Shown here: one piece after another, positions 52,814 through 62,755 of the stretch
Numbering within the stretch: the first letter of the stretch is position 1
How the letters are laid out: each line of letters begins with the position of its first letter
Origin: Pseudomonas izuensis
GTDB lineage: Bacteria > Pseudomonadota > Gammaproteobacteria > Pseudomonadales > Pseudomonadaceae
NCBI RefSeq assembly: GCF_009861505.1
Contig: NZ_WTFT01000014.1
Location: forward strand, 41,911 to 105,910
Reading direction: 5' to 3'
DNA length: 64,000 nucleotides
Notes under the pieces: generated by a model
Told to the model about the DNA's origin: nothing
Seen by the model: the letters and a program-made list of their open reading frames with translations, nothing else
Databases searched by the model: none
Program-made: the position numbers and the translations under genes

Positions 52814-53722
52814 TTGATAGGCTTCTCGTTCAGACAACTCGAGTACTTCGTGGCAGTGGCCGAGCATGGGAGCATCAGTGCAGCCGCCAGGGCGCGGCAT
52901 GTCTCGCAGCCATCCGTTTCCATCGCCATCTCGCAACTGGAGGATGCCGTGAATGACCGATTGTTCCGGCGCCAGGTCAGTCGAGGGCTCGAATTGACGC
53001 CCGCTGGCACGCGCTTGCTCAGTCAGGCGAGAGACATCCTGAGCATGGCCGCGAAAATGAGCGTTCAAGCTGATTCCCAGCCTCAAGTGCTGCGCGGAAA
53101 CCTGTCGCTGATCTGCTTTCAGGATTTGGGGCCGTATTACGCCCCGCGTCTGCTGTCGGGGTTCAGAAAGGCGCATCCTGAAATTGAGGTCACGCTGTTC
53201 GAAACGGATCTGGCGGGCGTTCACAGGAGCATCACCGCAGGTAAGGCGGAGCTGGCACTCACGTACGACTTGGGGCTGGACCCTCTCCTTCCCCGGCAAG
53301 TGCTGGCGGAACTGACACCCTATGCGTTGTTATCGAAGGATCATCGATTGGCCACGCACGAAGCCGTTTCGCTCCATGAGCTTGCCCAGGAGTGCCTGAT
53401 TCTTGAGGACATCGCCCAGACTCGCGAGTATTTCCTGTCGCTGTTCTGGGCCCATGACCTTCGGCCGCGCACCCAGCAGTACACCCAGACCTTCGAAATG
53501 CAGCGAGGTCTGGTGGCTCACGGGTACGGCGTGGCGCTGTCTTGCACCCGGCCTGTCGGCGATCATTGTTATGACGGCACGCCCCTGACATGCCTCCCTG
53601 TCATCGAAGACGTATCACCTCAGCGAGTGGTTCTGGCCCAATCCCGGGTGATGCATCCATCACCGGTCGCAGAAGCCTTCGTCAACTGGGTCGCCAATGA
53701 CTGGCAAGCACGACACGACTAA
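52814..53722 (+). CDS. LysR-family regulator
   Basis: A 302-residue LysR protein with HTH at residues 5-65 (LEYFVAVAEHGSISAAARAR, SQPSVSIAISQLED). The C-terminal effector domain is like that of CynR/CysB-type aromatic regulators. A TTG start at 52814 is the only in-frame start near the family beginning; the nearest GGAG lies 11-13 bases upstream, slightly far. Likely controls the divergent VOC/S-formylglutathione hydrolase genes. Confidence 0.83.
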   Translation: MIGFSFRQLEYFVAVAEHGSISAAARARHVSQPSVSIAISQLEDAVNDRLFRRQVSRGLELTPAGTRLLSQARDILSMAAKMSVQADSQPQVLRGNLSLICFQDLGPYYAPRLLSGFRKAHPEIEVTLFETDLAGVHRSITAGKAELALTYDLGLDPLLPRQVLAELTPYALLSKDHRLATHEAVSLHELAQECLILEDIAQTREYFLSLFWAHDLRPRTQQYTQTFEMQRGLVAHGYGVALSCTRPVGDHCYDGTPLTCLPVIEDVSPQRVVLAQSRVMHPSPVAEAFVNWVANDWQARHD

Positions 53723-53853
53723 AGCACTGGCGAACAACCCCATTCCGCAGGTGACGCGACGGCCTGGATCAATACCCGGGTTGAAGCTATACCGAAAGGG
53801 TTCAGAGTGGGGATGGCCCCCACGCTCGATCAGCGACTGAGGAGTACTTCGCG

Positions 53854-54726
53854 GTGTCGAATCAGCTGGTCATACGCAACATGACCCGTCCCGAGCTGGA
53901 CGAGCTTGTCGATTGGGCTGCCCGTGAGGGGTGGAATCCCGGTTTTCACGATGCCGAGCTGTTCTGGGCGACGGACCCGGCCGCCTTCATCGCGGCCACC
54001 CGGGGTGGCGAATTGATCGGCGGCGGAGCCATCACTTCCTACAATGGCGAATTCGGTTTCATGGGTTTTTTCATCGTCCGGCCTGAATATCGCGGTCAAG
54101 GTCTGGGCAATACCCTCTGGCACGCACGCCGCGAGCGACTCCTCGCCCGCCTGCGCCCAGGCGCGAGCATCGGCATGGACGGCGTCTTCGCGATGCAGGA
54201 CTACTACGCCAAGGGTGGTTTCGTCTTCTCCCATCGCAACCTGCGTTTTCGTACCGAAATCACCGAACGCCCGGCGACCTCGCCGGTAGACGACCAGGAC
54301 ATCTTCCCGTTGGCCACCTTCCCGTTCGATCAGGTTGTCGATTACGACCGCACCTGCTTTCCCGCCGCGCGCGAAACCTTCCTGAGCGGGTGGATCGCCC
54401 AAGCCGATGCACTCGCCGTGGGCTGCCGGCGCGAGGGCAGGCTCAGCGGCTATGGCGTAGCAAGACGCTGCCGGGAAGGCTACAAGATCGGCCCCTTGTT
54501 CGCCGATGACGCCCTGGCAGCCAATGCCCTCTACGCGCGCCTGGCGCAATTTGCAGAGGGTGGCCCGTTGTTTCTCGATGCCCCGGAGAATAACCCCGCC
54601 GCGATGGCGCTCGTGCGCCAACAGGGCATGATCGAGGTGTTCGGCTGCGCACGCATGTACCTCGGCCCTCCCCCGGCGATCGCGCACGAACGTGTGTTCG
54701 GCGTCACGACTTTCGAGCTGGGCTGA
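53854..54726 (+). CDS. GNAT-family acetyltransferase with C-terminal domain
   Basis: A 290-residue protein. The N-terminal GNAT domain carries the acetyl-CoA loop VRPEYRGQGLGNTLWHARRE. The C-terminal half (AADALAVG to YLGPPP region, with GYKIGPLFADDALAANALYA) matches the YitH/HolE-type domain fused to GNATs. Starts at GTG with AGGAG nine bases upstream. Its stop overlaps the start of the polysaccharide deacetylase gene, so they are cotranslated. Substrate unknown. Confidence 0.83.
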   Translation: MSNQLVIRNMTRPELDELVDWAAREGWNPGFHDAELFWATDPAAFIAATRGGELIGGGAITSYNGEFGFMGFFIVRPEYRGQGLGNTLWHARRERLLARLRPGASIGMDGVFAMQDYYAKGGFVFSHRNLRFRTEITERPATSPVDDQDIFPLATFPFDQVVDYDRTCFPAARETFLSGWIAQADALAVGCRREGRLSGYGVARRCREGYKIGPLFADDALAANALYARLAQFAEGGPLFLDAPENNPAAMALVRQQGMIEVFGCARMYLGPPPAIAHERVFGVTTFELG

Positions 54727-55619
54727 TGTCCGCTCGCGACCTCACCGGATACGGCGGCTGCCCACCCCACCCGCGATGGCCCGGTGAGGCGCGCGTCGCG
54801 ATCCAGTTCGTACTCAACATCGAAGAAGGTGCGGAGTCATGCATCCACAATGGCGATGCACAGTCGGAGGCCTGGTTGCACGAGCTACCGGGCCGCCCGC
54901 CGCGTGTGGGGGAACCGGACTTGAGCGTCGAGGGCATGTACGAATACGGATCGCGCGCAGGTGTGTGGCGCATTCTGGAGCTGTTCAGCGCCCGAGGCCT
55001 GCCGCTGACCGCCTTCGCCGTCGGCCGGGCACTGGAGCTCACCCCGGCGATTGGCCATGCGCTCTGCGCGGCCGAACATGAGATTGCCGGGCATGGCTAC
55101 CGTTGGCTGGACTATCGCGACATGCCCGAAGACCAGGAGCGGCGTCATATCCGCCTCACCCTCGACGTGATCGAGCAGATCTGCGGTAAACGCCCCGTCG
55201 GTTGGTACACAGGACGGGTCAGCCAGAACACCCGCCGCCTGTTGCGTGAGGAAGGCGGGTTTCTCTATAGCTCGGACGCCTACAACGATGATCTGCCCTA
55301 TTGGCTCCCAGGCTCGCCCGCCCACCTAGTGATCCCTTACACACTGGTCAACAACGACGCCCGCTATCTGCTACCGAATGGTTTCGCCTGCGGTGAAGAC
55401 TTCTTCCGGCTGCTCAAGGATGCGTTCGACCTGCTGTGGCAGGAGGGCGCGCAACACCCGAAAATGATGAGCGTCGGCCTGCATGGGCGGATCAGCGGCC
55501 ATCCCGGTCGCGCGATGGCGCTGGCGCGCTTTCTCGATTACGTGCAAGGCCACGACGCGGTGTGGATTTGCCGGCGCGAAGACATTGCCAGGCACTGGAT
55601 CGCCCATTTCCCCGCGTGA
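54726..55619 (+). CDS. polysaccharide deacetylase family protein (PuuE/allantoinase-like)
   Basis: A 297-residue NodB-like hydrolase. RVAIQFVLNIEEGAESCIHN and EIAGHGYRWLDYRDMPEDQE are the signature of the PuuE-type subgroup (metal-independent allantoinase and relatives), which splits cyclic amides rather than chitin. PVGWYTGRVSQNTRRLLREE is also typical. Its start codon shares a base with the GNAT stop, and the MocR gene follows. Confidence 0.83.
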   Translation: MSARDLTGYGGCPPHPRWPGEARVAIQFVLNIEEGAESCIHNGDAQSEAWLHELPGRPPRVGEPDLSVEGMYEYGSRAGVWRILELFSARGLPLTAFAVGRALELTPAIGHALCAAEHEIAGHGYRWLDYRDMPEDQERRHIRLTLDVIEQICGKRPVGWYTGRVSQNTRRLLREEGGFLYSSDAYNDDLPYWLPGSPAHLVIPYTLVNNDARYLLPNGFACGEDFFRLLKDAFDLLWQEGAQHPKMMSVGLHGRISGHPGRAMALARFLDYVQGHDAVWICRREDIARHWIAHFPA

Positions 55620-55777
55620 GTGGTCAGTGGTTCGCCCCCTTTTCGGAATATCCCGCCACCGGACTGCGCCGGACATCAACGCCCGGCGGATGACTTATCG
55701 GGTATCGCTCGCTACCCTGACCTCCCCGTCGCCTGACGGTTTCCAGGTCAAATCCAATTTCACCAAACGAGCATGTC

Positions 55778-57283
55778 ATGAAATCCCCCGCAGGTTTGCT
55801 GCTGTCGGCTATCGAGCTGGACCGTGCCAGTGCCATCCCCCTGTATCGCCAGCTGTATCTGCAGATTCGCAAACAGATACTCAATGGCAGAATCCAGGGG
55901 GGCGTGCGCCTGCCGTCGACCCGGACCTTGAGCAATGAGTTGGGGTTGTCGCGGATCACCATTCTCAATGCGTTCGATCAGTTGATTGCCGAAGGTTTCC
56001 TGGCCTCGCGCACGGGCGCAGGTACGTATGTCGGCACGGAGTGGGAAAGCCGGGGTGTCGAGGACGAGCAACAGCGCCAGCCACCGCGCCTGTCCGACCT
56101 GAGCCAGTCCATGCTGTCGCTGCGCAGCGATCATTTTCGCGGGGTGTCCTATGCCGACTGGGATCCCGCGACGCCGACCTCCTTCCTGCCTAGCCACAGT
56201 ACCTATGACGGATTTCCGCAGGCGGTCTGGCGCCGCCTGATGAACCGTCATTTGCTAAAGCCAACCAAGGCGATTCTGGGGTATGGCGAGTTGCAAGGCT
56301 TGCAGGCATTTCGCACGGCAATTGCCGAATACGTCTTCGATGCGCGGGGCATCGACTGCAGTTCCGAACAAGTGGTGATCGTTTCCGGCGCGCAGCAAGC
56401 ATTCAACCTGCTGGGCATGCTGCTGCTCAATCCGCAGGACAGTGTCTGGATGGAGGACCCGGGGCACATCGCCGCGCGCATTGCGTTGCAAGCTCAAGGC
56501 GCCCGGGTGGTTCCGTTGCGTATTGATGAACAGGGGATCGATGTCGAGCAAGGCCTGACCGAGTGCCCTGATGCGCGCCTGGTGTTTTGTACGCCTTCGC
56601 GCCAGCATCCTTTGGGTGTCACCCTGAGTTATGCGCGGCGCCAAGCACTCATCGACTGGGCTGCACAGCATCAGAGCTGGATCATCGAGGACGATTGCGA
56701 CAGTGAATTTCGCTACAGCGGTCGACTTCTCCCGGCACTGTATGCCATGGATCAGATGGCCCGGGTGATCTACGTCGGCACGTTCAGCAAAGTGCTGTTT
56801 CCGTCACTGAGACTGGGTTACGTGATTTTGCCGCAAGCCCTGGTCGAGCCCTTTTGCACCCTGCGCGCGGTCATGGATCGCAGTCCGCCCACACTGCTTC
56901 AGGCCACAACGGCGGACTTCATGAGCGAAGGCCACTTCCTGGGGCACATCCGCCGCATGCGTGCACTGTACAAGGCGCGCCAGCAGGCCTTGATCGAACA
57001 ACTTGAAAGGCAGATTGGCAGCTTCTTCAGGATCACGCCGACGGATGCCGGCATGCACCTGATCGCCTGGCTGCCCGCCGGACTCAGTGACACTGACCTC
57101 GCCCGGCAACTGGCCCGGCACAACATTCACACCTACGCCTTGAGCGACTACCGCATCCAGCATGAGCTGCCGCCCGCCCTGCTGATCGGCTTTGCCGGCA
57201 CGCCTGAAAGCCAGGCCCGGGAGCGCGTCGAAGCACTGGCCCGGACCTTGCGCACATTGGGTTATCTGCCGCCGCCCCCTTGA
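55778..57283 (+). CDS. MocR/PdxR-type GntR-aminotransferase regulator
   Basis: A 501-residue fusion: GntR winged HTH (about 1-75, LYRQLYLQIRKQILNGRIQG, STRTLSNELGLSRITILNAF) followed by a fold type I aminotransferase-like domain. VTLSYARRQALIDWAAQHQS and the PLP lysine in VIYVGTFSKVLFPSLRLGY are seen. MocR proteins sense PLP or amino compounds and act on nearby amine metabolism genes. Candidate targets are the deacetylase/GNAT pair or the downstream isomerase and MFS genes. Confidence 0.88.
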   Translation: MKSPAGLLLSAIELDRASAIPLYRQLYLQIRKQILNGRIQGGVRLPSTRTLSNELGLSRITILNAFDQLIAEGFLASRTGAGTYVGTEWESRGVEDEQQRQPPRLSDLSQSMLSLRSDHFRGVSYADWDPATPTSFLPSHSTYDGFPQAVWRRLMNRHLLKPTKAILGYGELQGLQAFRTAIAEYVFDARGIDCSSEQVVIVSGAQQAFNLLGMLLLNPQDSVWMEDPGHIAARIALQAQGARVVPLRIDEQGIDVEQGLTECPDARLVFCTPSRQHPLGVTLSYARRQALIDWAAQHQSWIIEDDCDSEFRYSGRLLPALYAMDQMARVIYVGTFSKVLFPSLRLGYVILPQALVEPFCTLRAVMDRSPPTLLQATTADFMSEGHFLGHIRRMRALYKARQQALIEQLERQIGSFFRITPTDAGMHLIAWLPAGLSDTDLARQLARHNIHTYALSDYRIQHELPPALLIGFAGTPESQARERVEALARTLRTLGYLPPPP

Positions 57284-57395
57284 TGCGCGGCAAGTGGTCT
57301 TATCAATTAACGGATAATGGATCTATCGAGAGTTCCTGACTGGCGCGATAAAGGCTGCGCCGGTAGACCCGGTGTCTGAACCAGGAACGACGCTA

Positions 57396-58466
57396 ATGAA
57401 CAATAAGATCCAGGAACGATTCAACGCCTTGCTGAGCCATAAGGTGGTCGAACACGGGGCTGCTCCCGTGCTGACGGAGGCACTGGCCCGGCGGTTGCTT
57501 GAGCGCCTCGGGCAAATGCGCCTGTTTGCCCACGCCTACCCGCTACTGACCAACCTCACCCACGGCCGTGTCACCCCTGCCGACCTGCTGGACTTCGCCT
57601 ATCGCCACGAGCTGCAAGGCCTGAGCCTGCACTTGCTCGACGGCGAGGAAAACAGCCTGAGCCAAATGTCACCCGCGCAGCTCCAGGTATTTGCCATCAA
57701 GGCCAAGGCGCTGGGGCTGGAAGTGCACCTGGAAATCAGCAGCACGCTGAAAAAGGATGTCGACCAGGTGATCGCCATCGCCAAGGCCCTGGGGGTGCGC
57801 AACATCCGTGTTTACTCCCGTTACGAGGGCACGCTGTCGCAGGTCATGGACGTGATTGAGACCGACCTGCACTACCTCGCACAGCAGGCCGACGAGCACG
57901 ATCTGTACTTTGATTTCGAGCAGCATGAAGAACTCAAGAGCGGCGAAATCGCGCAACTGCTCAACCGCCTCAACCACCCTCGCCTGCATGCCCTGTTCGA
58001 CTTCGGCAACATGATCAATGCCTGCGAACAACCCCTGCTGGCCCTGCGCAACCTGGCGCCGCACATCCGCCAGACTCACCTCAAGGGCGTGCGCATCGTC
58101 CCCGAACAGAACGGCTTCGGCCATTACGGCGTATTGCAGGGCAGCGACGAGGACGATCTGCCCGGCGCCCGCCTGTTGTTCGAACTGTTGATGCTGGGCG
58201 AAGCAACGCCACAGGTGATCGCGTTCATTCTCGAGCAGGAAAACCACTACGTGGCCCCGGCCTTCCGCCAGAGCCTTGAAGCGGCCGATCCCTTCATTGC
58301 TTACCGGGAGATGAGCGAAACGCCGCTTCCGAGCGGCTACTCGCTTGAACGAATGCTGGCCGATGAACACCGCTGGGCGAACAACCAGGTGGCTTGGGTC
58401 CGCAGCGTGCTGGCCGAGTTTCGCACCTTGGCCGAATTGACCCTGGCCAGCCCTTCCAACGCCTGA
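57396..58466 (+). CDS. sugar phosphate isomerase/epimerase-like TIM barrel protein
   Basis: A 356-residue xylose-isomerase-like TIM barrel (AP_endonuc_2 fold). Metal-ligating acidic/His positions are visible in LDFAYRHELQGLSLHLLDGE, YFDFEQHEELKSGE and ALFDFGNMINACEQPL. ATG at 57396 with AGGAACG upstream. The MFS transporter follows 33 bases later, so they likely form an uptake and isomerisation pair for a sugar acid or inositol-like compound. Confidence 0.78.
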   Translation: MNNKIQERFNALLSHKVVEHGAAPVLTEALARRLLERLGQMRLFAHAYPLLTNLTHGRVTPADLLDFAYRHELQGLSLHLLDGEENSLSQMSPAQLQVFAIKAKALGLEVHLEISSTLKKDVDQVIAIAKALGVRNIRVYSRYEGTLSQVMDVIETDLHYLAQQADEHDLYFDFEQHEELKSGEIAQLLNRLNHPRLHALFDFGNMINACEQPLLALRNLAPHIRQTHLKGVRIVPEQNGFGHYGVLQGSDEDDLPGARLLFELLMLGEATPQVIAFILEQENHYVAPAFRQSLEAADPFIAYREMSETPLPSGYSLERMLADEHRWANNQVAWVRSVLAEFRTLAELTLASPSNA

Positions 58467-58499
58467 ACCTGACGACCCGATTACGCCCGGAGAACAATA

Positions 58500-59765
58500 A
58501 TGACAACGCAAAACAAGGCCAAATGGCTCAGATTCCTGATCCTCATCCTCGGTGGCGGCACCATCTACAAGCTGGCGAACCTCAAGGACGCCTTCTATGT
58601 GCCCATGCAGGAATTCATGGGCTTGAGTCACACTGAAATCGGCGTATTGCTGAGTGCCAACGCGATCATCGCGACTGCGCTGTTTGTGGTTGGCGGCCTG
58701 CTCGCCGATCGCTACGACACGCGCAAACTGATCCCCCTCGGCCTGATCGGGACCGGTAGCCTGGGGTTGTACCTGGCGACCTTTCCGCCCTTCAGCAGTT
58801 TGCTGATCGTGTTCAGCCTGTTGGCCGTCTGTGCCGACTGCCTGTTCTGGCCATCGCTGCTCAAAGCCATCCGCAATCTGGGTGACGATCAGGAGCAAGG
58901 CCGGTTGTTCGGCCTGCTCGAAGGCGGGCGTGGCGTGGTGGATACATTGGTGGCCTTTTCCGCCCTGGGCGTGTTCGTCGCCATGGGGTCGGGGGAAACC
59001 GGCCTGAAGTCGGCAATCCTGTTCTACTCGGTCATCGACATTCTGGCCGGCACCCTCACCTGGTTCCTGCTCAAGGGCGGCAACGCGCAGTCAGTGGCCA
59101 AGCCGAAGAATGGCCTGGCGAACCTGATGGAAGCGATCAAGGTTCCGGGAATCTGGCTGGTCAGCCTCAACGTGTTCATGGTCTACATCGTCTACTGCGG
59201 CCTGACCTATTTCATTCCCTACCTCAAGGAAATGTACGGCTTGCCCGTGGCATTGGTGGGCGCCTACGGCATCATCAACCAGTACTTCCTGAAGATCCTC
59301 GGCGGGCCTGCCGGCGGTTTCATTGCCGACAAACAGTTCAAGAGCACCAGCCGCTACCTGAAGTGGGCATTCCTGGCGCTGTTGCCGCTGATGGGCGTGA
59401 TCATGCTGATTCCGAAAAGCCCGGGCTTCATCTATGCGGGGATGGCCGCGACCCTGTCCTTCGCCCTGATCGTGTTCTCCATGCGCGGCGTGTTCTGGGC
59501 ACCCATGGGCGAAGTCGGCATTCCCCAGCACATCACCGGCTCGGCCTTCGGCATCGGTTGCCTGATTGGCTATGCGCCGGGCATGTTTGCCTACGTCATC
59601 TATGGCGCAATCCTCGACCACTTCCCCGGTGAGCAGGGTTACAACTATGTCTTCACCCTGATGAGCCTGCTGGCCATTGTGGGCTTCATGGTGTCCAGCC
59701 TGCTCTATCAAGCGGTGCGCAAAAAATCCATGGCCACTGGCGGGATGAGCGCGGCGCAAGCCTGA
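58500..59765 (+). CDS. MFS transporter
   Basis: A 421-residue, 12-helix major facilitator. GGLLADRYDTRKLIPLGLIG is the loop 2-3 motif and FSMRGVFWAPMGEVGIP a distinctive helix. Likely cotranscribed with the TIM-barrel gene before it. A strong hairpin ends the operon at 59784. Substrate unknown, probably a carboxylate or sugar acid. Confidence 0.87.
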   Translation: MTTQNKAKWLRFLILILGGGTIYKLANLKDAFYVPMQEFMGLSHTEIGVLLSANAIIATALFVVGGLLADRYDTRKLIPLGLIGTGSLGLYLATFPPFSSLLIVFSLLAVCADCLFWPSLLKAIRNLGDDQEQGRLFGLLEGGRGVVDTLVAFSALGVFVAMGSGETGLKSAILFYSVIDILAGTLTWFLLKGGNAQSVAKPKNGLANLMEAIKVPGIWLVSLNVFMVYIVYCGLTYFIPYLKEMYGLPVALVGAYGIINQYFLKILGGPAGGFIADKQFKSTSRYLKWAFLALLPLMGVIMLIPKSPGFIYAGMAATLSFALIVFSMRGVFWAPMGEVGIPQHITGSAFGIGCLIGYAPGMFAYVIYGAILDHFPGEQGYNYVFTLMSLLAIVGFMVSSLLYQAVRKKSMATGGMSAAQA

Positions 59766-59783
59766 TCATCGGCATGAACGCCA

Positions 59784-59819
59784 GGAGGAGGAATCGCCTA
59801 TCACGGCGATTCCTCCTCC
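59784..59819. terminator. strong hairpin between convergent genes
   Basis: GGAGGAGGAATCGCC and its reverse complement, with loop TATCAC, form a perfect 15-bp stem directly after the MFS stop and before the stop of the leftward acidic-protein gene. It probably works in both directions. Confidence 0.65.
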
Positions 59820-59826
59820 CGCCCAT

Positions 59827-59985
59827 TCACTCCTCTTCATCTATCTGATCAAGAAAATCAACGTCATCCTCTTCGTCGTCAAAAATGGCTTGAGCGTCTT
59901 CTTCACCCCATGACTCATCATCATGGAATTCATGATCGAGCAAATGGTCGTGCTCGGGCTCGGGAATGTCTCGTTCTTCACTCAT
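59827..59985 (-). CDS. 52-residue highly acidic protein
   Basis: Reads MSEERDIPEPEHDHLLDHEF and ends in an Asp/Glu run (FDDEEDDVDFLDQIDEEE). About half of the residues are acidic or His and there is one Trp. No cysteines, no signal peptide. The start is ATG at 59985; no strong ribosome site. It lies immediately after the MFS terminator, convergent to it. Small acidic proteins can be DNA mimics, metal buffers or chaperone-like tags; function unknown. Confidence 0.65.
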   Translation of the reverse strand: MSEERDIPEPEHDHLLDHEFHDDESWGEEDAQAIFDDEEDDVDFLDQIDEEE

Positions 59986-60068
59986 GACTGACCGCAACAA
60001 AAATTGAAAGAACGGATTGTATAGGCAGATCCTTTCCCTCAGTCAACGATCATGAAACGTTCATCACC

Positions 60069-61148
60069 CTAATTACCTTCCCATACCGTTTGCGGAATAA
60101 AAACGCCTCCGTCCAATAACAATCGGGCCGTTCTCAGCAGGCCGCAACTCATCAAGCGAGCGTTTTCAAGGCGCAATTCTACGGTGAATTCTCCCGTGGG
60201 GTGTTCTATCGACAGTTGCTTGATGTCGCCCTCAACGACACTCGTCACCCCTGCTGCAACACTGCCCTCGATCAAACAGGCAACCGCCACACTGACCGCC
60301 CCGAACACGCCGATGCTGGTATGGCATCGGTGCGGAATGAAGGTACGGGTACTCAATGCGCCACCTGTTTGTGCTGGCGCAATCAGGCACATCTTGGGCA
60401 CGTTGCGCTGGCGCACGTCGCCCAGGTTCATGCGCGGACCGGCCTGCAAGCGGATCGATTCAAGCCGGGCTTTCAACGGGGTGTCGGCATCCAGTTGCTC
60501 AGGGTGTTCATAGCCACTGAGCCCGAGGTCTTCGGCGCGGACCAGAACGACCGGCATGCCGTTGTCGACGCAGGTGACCTCTACACCATCGAACACATCG
60601 ACAACGTTGCCGGTGGGGAGTAGTGCTCCACAACTGGAACCCGCGATGTCCTCGAACTCCACGACCAACGGCGCACCGCAGCCGGGTACGCCGTCGATCC
60701 GTGCCTGGCCCGAATAGCTGACGGTGCCATGCGGCGTGGGCACCTGAGCAATCGCGATCTGCCCGGTGTTTTCCATGTAAATGCGCACCGGGGTGACATC
60801 ACCCGTCGCGGCCACCAGTCCACGCTCAATGGCGAACGGCCCGACACCGGCGAGGATGTTGCCGCAGTTCTGGCCGTAATCGACACGCGGTTCATCGACC
60901 AGCACTTGCGCGAACAGGTAGTCCACGTCGGCGTCGGCGCGGGCGGAGGGCTGGATGATCGCCACTTTGCTGGTCAGCGAGTCGCCGCCACCGAGGCCAT
61001 CGATTTGCCGCGCATCCGGCGACCCCATGACCGCCAGCAGTACGCGGTCTCGAAGCACGGGCTCTTCCGGCAAGTCGCGGGCCAGGAAGTAAGCGCCTTT
61101 CGACGTCCCGCCACGCATCAACAGGCAAGGAATACGTGTCTGGCCCAT
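60069..61148 (-). CDS. galD: 4-oxalomesaconate tautomerase GalD
   Basis: A 359-residue PrpF-family isomerase. CLLMRGGTSKGAYFLARDLP and VDYGQNCGNILAGVGPFAIE carry the catalytic cysteine, and PHRCHTSIGVFGAVSVAVAC the second. GalD interconverts keto and enol forms of 4-oxalomesaconate after gallate ring cleavage. Last gene of the galBCD operon, two bases after galC. Confidence 0.9.
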   Translation of the reverse strand: MGQTRIPCLLMRGGTSKGAYFLARDLPEEPVLRDRVLLAVMGSPDARQIDGLGGGDSLTSKVAIIQPSARADADVDYLFAQVLVDEPRVDYGQNCGNILAGVGPFAIERGLVAATGDVTPVRIYMENTGQIAIAQVPTPHGTVSYSGQARIDGVPGCGAPLVVEFEDIAGSSCGALLPTGNVVDVFDGVEVTCVDNGMPVVLVRAEDLGLSGYEHPEQLDADTPLKARLESIRLQAGPRMNLGDVRQRNVPKMCLIAPAQTGGALSTRTFIPHRCHTSIGVFGAVSVAVACLIEGSVAAGVTSVVEGDIKQLSIEHPTGEFTVELRLENARLMSCGLLRTARLLLDGGVFIPQTVWEGN

Positions 61149-61150
61149 GC

Positions 61151-61867
61151 TCAGTCTCCGATTTCGTCGAGGCTGTCGACATAGCGCAAGCCCTTTTCCG
61201 CAAGCCGCTGGCGCATGTTGTAGATGTCCAGCCCCAGTTCGCCCTCGGCCAGGCGCAACGCCTTCTGCTCTTCCAGGTCGGCACGGGCGCGACTGGCTTC
61301 GACAACCTCTGCAACTTCGCCGCGACGCACGATGACCACGCCATCGTCATCGGCGACCACCACGTCGCCGGGGTTGACCAATTGACCGCCGCACACCAGC
61401 GGCAGGTTGACCGAGCCGAGGGTCTCCTTGATCGTGCCCTGGGCACTGATGGCGCGGGACCAGACCGGGAAGCCCATCTCGCGCAGGGTATGGGTGTCGC
61501 GCACGCCGGCATCGATCACCAGCGCGCGCACGCCGTGGGCCTTGAGCGATGTGGCGAGCAGGTCGCCGAAGTAACCGTCGGTGCAGGGTGAACTGGGGGC
61601 AACCACCAGAACATCGCCGGGCCGGCACTGCTCCACCGCCACATGGAACATCCAGTTATCGCCTGGGGCCACCAGCACCGTGACCGCCGAGCCGCTGATG
61701 GCGATGCCCCGTTGGATCGGTGTGATCGAAGGCGACAGCAGGCCCTTTCGCCCCTGCGACTCGTGGACGGTCGCGACGCCGTAGCGCGCCAGCTCATCGA
61801 CCAGTACCCGTTCGGCCCGGGCGATGTTGCGTACGACGATGCCGGTTTTTCCAATCAGCTCGCTCAT
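61151..61867 (-). CDS. galC: 4-carboxy-4-hydroxy-2-oxoadipate aldolase GalC
   Basis: A 238-residue HMG/CHA aldolase (RraA-like fold). [20 protein letters not shown] and [24 protein letters not shown] segments (here [20 protein letters not shown]) carry the metal-binding Asp. It splits CHA into pyruvate and oxaloacetate. Its start overlaps the galB stop by four bases (ATGA). Confidence 0.92.
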   Translation of the reverse strand: MSELIGKTGIVVRNIARAERVLVDELARYGVATVHESQGRKGLLSPSITPIQRGIAISGSAVTVLVAPGDNWMFHVAVEQCRPGDVLVVAPSSPCTDGYFGDLLATSLKAHGVRALVIDAGVRDTHTLREMGFPVWSRAISAQGTIKETLGSVNLPLVCGGQLVNPGDVVVADDDGVVIVRRGEVAEVVEASRARADLEEQKALRLAEGELGLDIYNMRQRLAEKGLRYVDSLDEIGD

Positions 61868-62598
61868 GCCAGAGTCTCCGTCACGCGCGGGAAGAGGCTT
61901 TGGTAGCCCTCGCCATAAACGATGTCACGACTGGAGGTGATCCCGACGTTGCGCTTGGCCTGCACGCCGCGTTGCAAGGCGACGCGGGTGTAATACTCCC
62001 AGAGGTGTTCCTGACCGGCCATGCACTGGATCGCCGCGTACTTCTTGTCCCAGACCGGGGTGATGTCCAGCAATACGTCGGGACGCCATTGGCATTGCTC
62101 GGGCTGGTGCGGTTCGAAGCTGTAGACCGGTGGCGCGCCGACGATCTTCTCGCCCGGCTTGTAGCCTTCGGCCTGGGCGATGATGCGTGCCTCTTGCGTC
62201 AGGTTCATGGCCAGCGGGTGATCATAGTTGTAGGGATCGTTCAGCGAATGGCTGAGGACGAACCCGGGCTGGACGCGACGAAACACGTCCGCGAGGCGAA
62301 ACAGCGTGTCCTTGTCGGCGCGCATCGGGTAGTCGCCGATGTCGAAGAACTCGACGCTGGCACCCAGTATGTCGGCAGCCGCCTGGGCCTCTTCACGGCG
62401 GGCGACCTTGACTGTCTCTTCGCTCATCTCGCCCTTGCGCCACAACTTGGCCGACTCGCCGCGCTCGCCGAACGACAGGCAGACGATGTGCACGTTGTAG
62501 CCCTGCTGCGCATGCAGCGCGATGGCACCGCCCGCGCGCCAGACGAAATCGGCAGAGTGAGCGCTGACCACCAGCGCGTTTTTCGTTGACTCGATCAT
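61864..62598 (-). CDS. galB: 4-oxalomesaconate hydratase GalB
   Basis: A 244-residue PIG-L/LmbE-like metalloprotein. [20 protein letters not shown] holds the His-x-x-Asp zinc motif, with a later [17 protein letters not shown] histidine. GalB hydrates 4-oxalomesaconate to CHA in gallate degradation. The ATG at 62598 has AGGAGGAG upstream. First gene of the leftward galBCD operon. Confidence 0.9.
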   Translation of the reverse strand: MIESTKNALVVSAHSADFVWRAGGAIALHAQQGYNVHIVCLSFGERGESAKLWRKGEMSEETVKVARREEAQAAADILGASVEFFDIGDYPMRADKDTLFRLADVFRRVQPGFVLSHSLNDPYNYDHPLAMNLTQEARIIAQAEGYKPGEKIVGAPPVYSFEPHQPEQCQWRPDVLLDITPVWDKKYAAIQCMAGQEHLWEYYTRVALQRGVQAKRNVGITSSRDIVYGEGYQSLFPRVTETLA

Positions 62599-62755
62599 TG
62601 CGGATACTCCTCCTGCGTTTCGAACGAGCATCGCATCGCGACCTGCCGGCGGAGTAATGCGTTGCAGTGTTGGAGCCATGCGTTTTTTTTATTGCCACTC
62701 GAACGGGGCAGCGGCATAGTCCGGCTCGAACACACATTTGCAGAGTCCGAGCGCC
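62599..62755. promoter_or_regulatory. divergent galB/galR promoter region
   Basis: 157 bases separate the leftward galBCD operon from the rightward galR gene. This is where GalR should bind and both promoters lie. No perfect long dyad was found; a run of eight T (near 62684) is the only notable feature. Confidence 0.5.

Noticed and set aside
53830..54687. Minus-strand 285-codon frame
   Set aside because: Exactly antisense to the GNAT gene, which has clear motifs and a ribosome binding site.
57669..58898. Minus-strand 409-codon frame
   Set aside because: Antisense to the TIM-barrel and MFS genes; Gln/Val/His-rich shadow composition.
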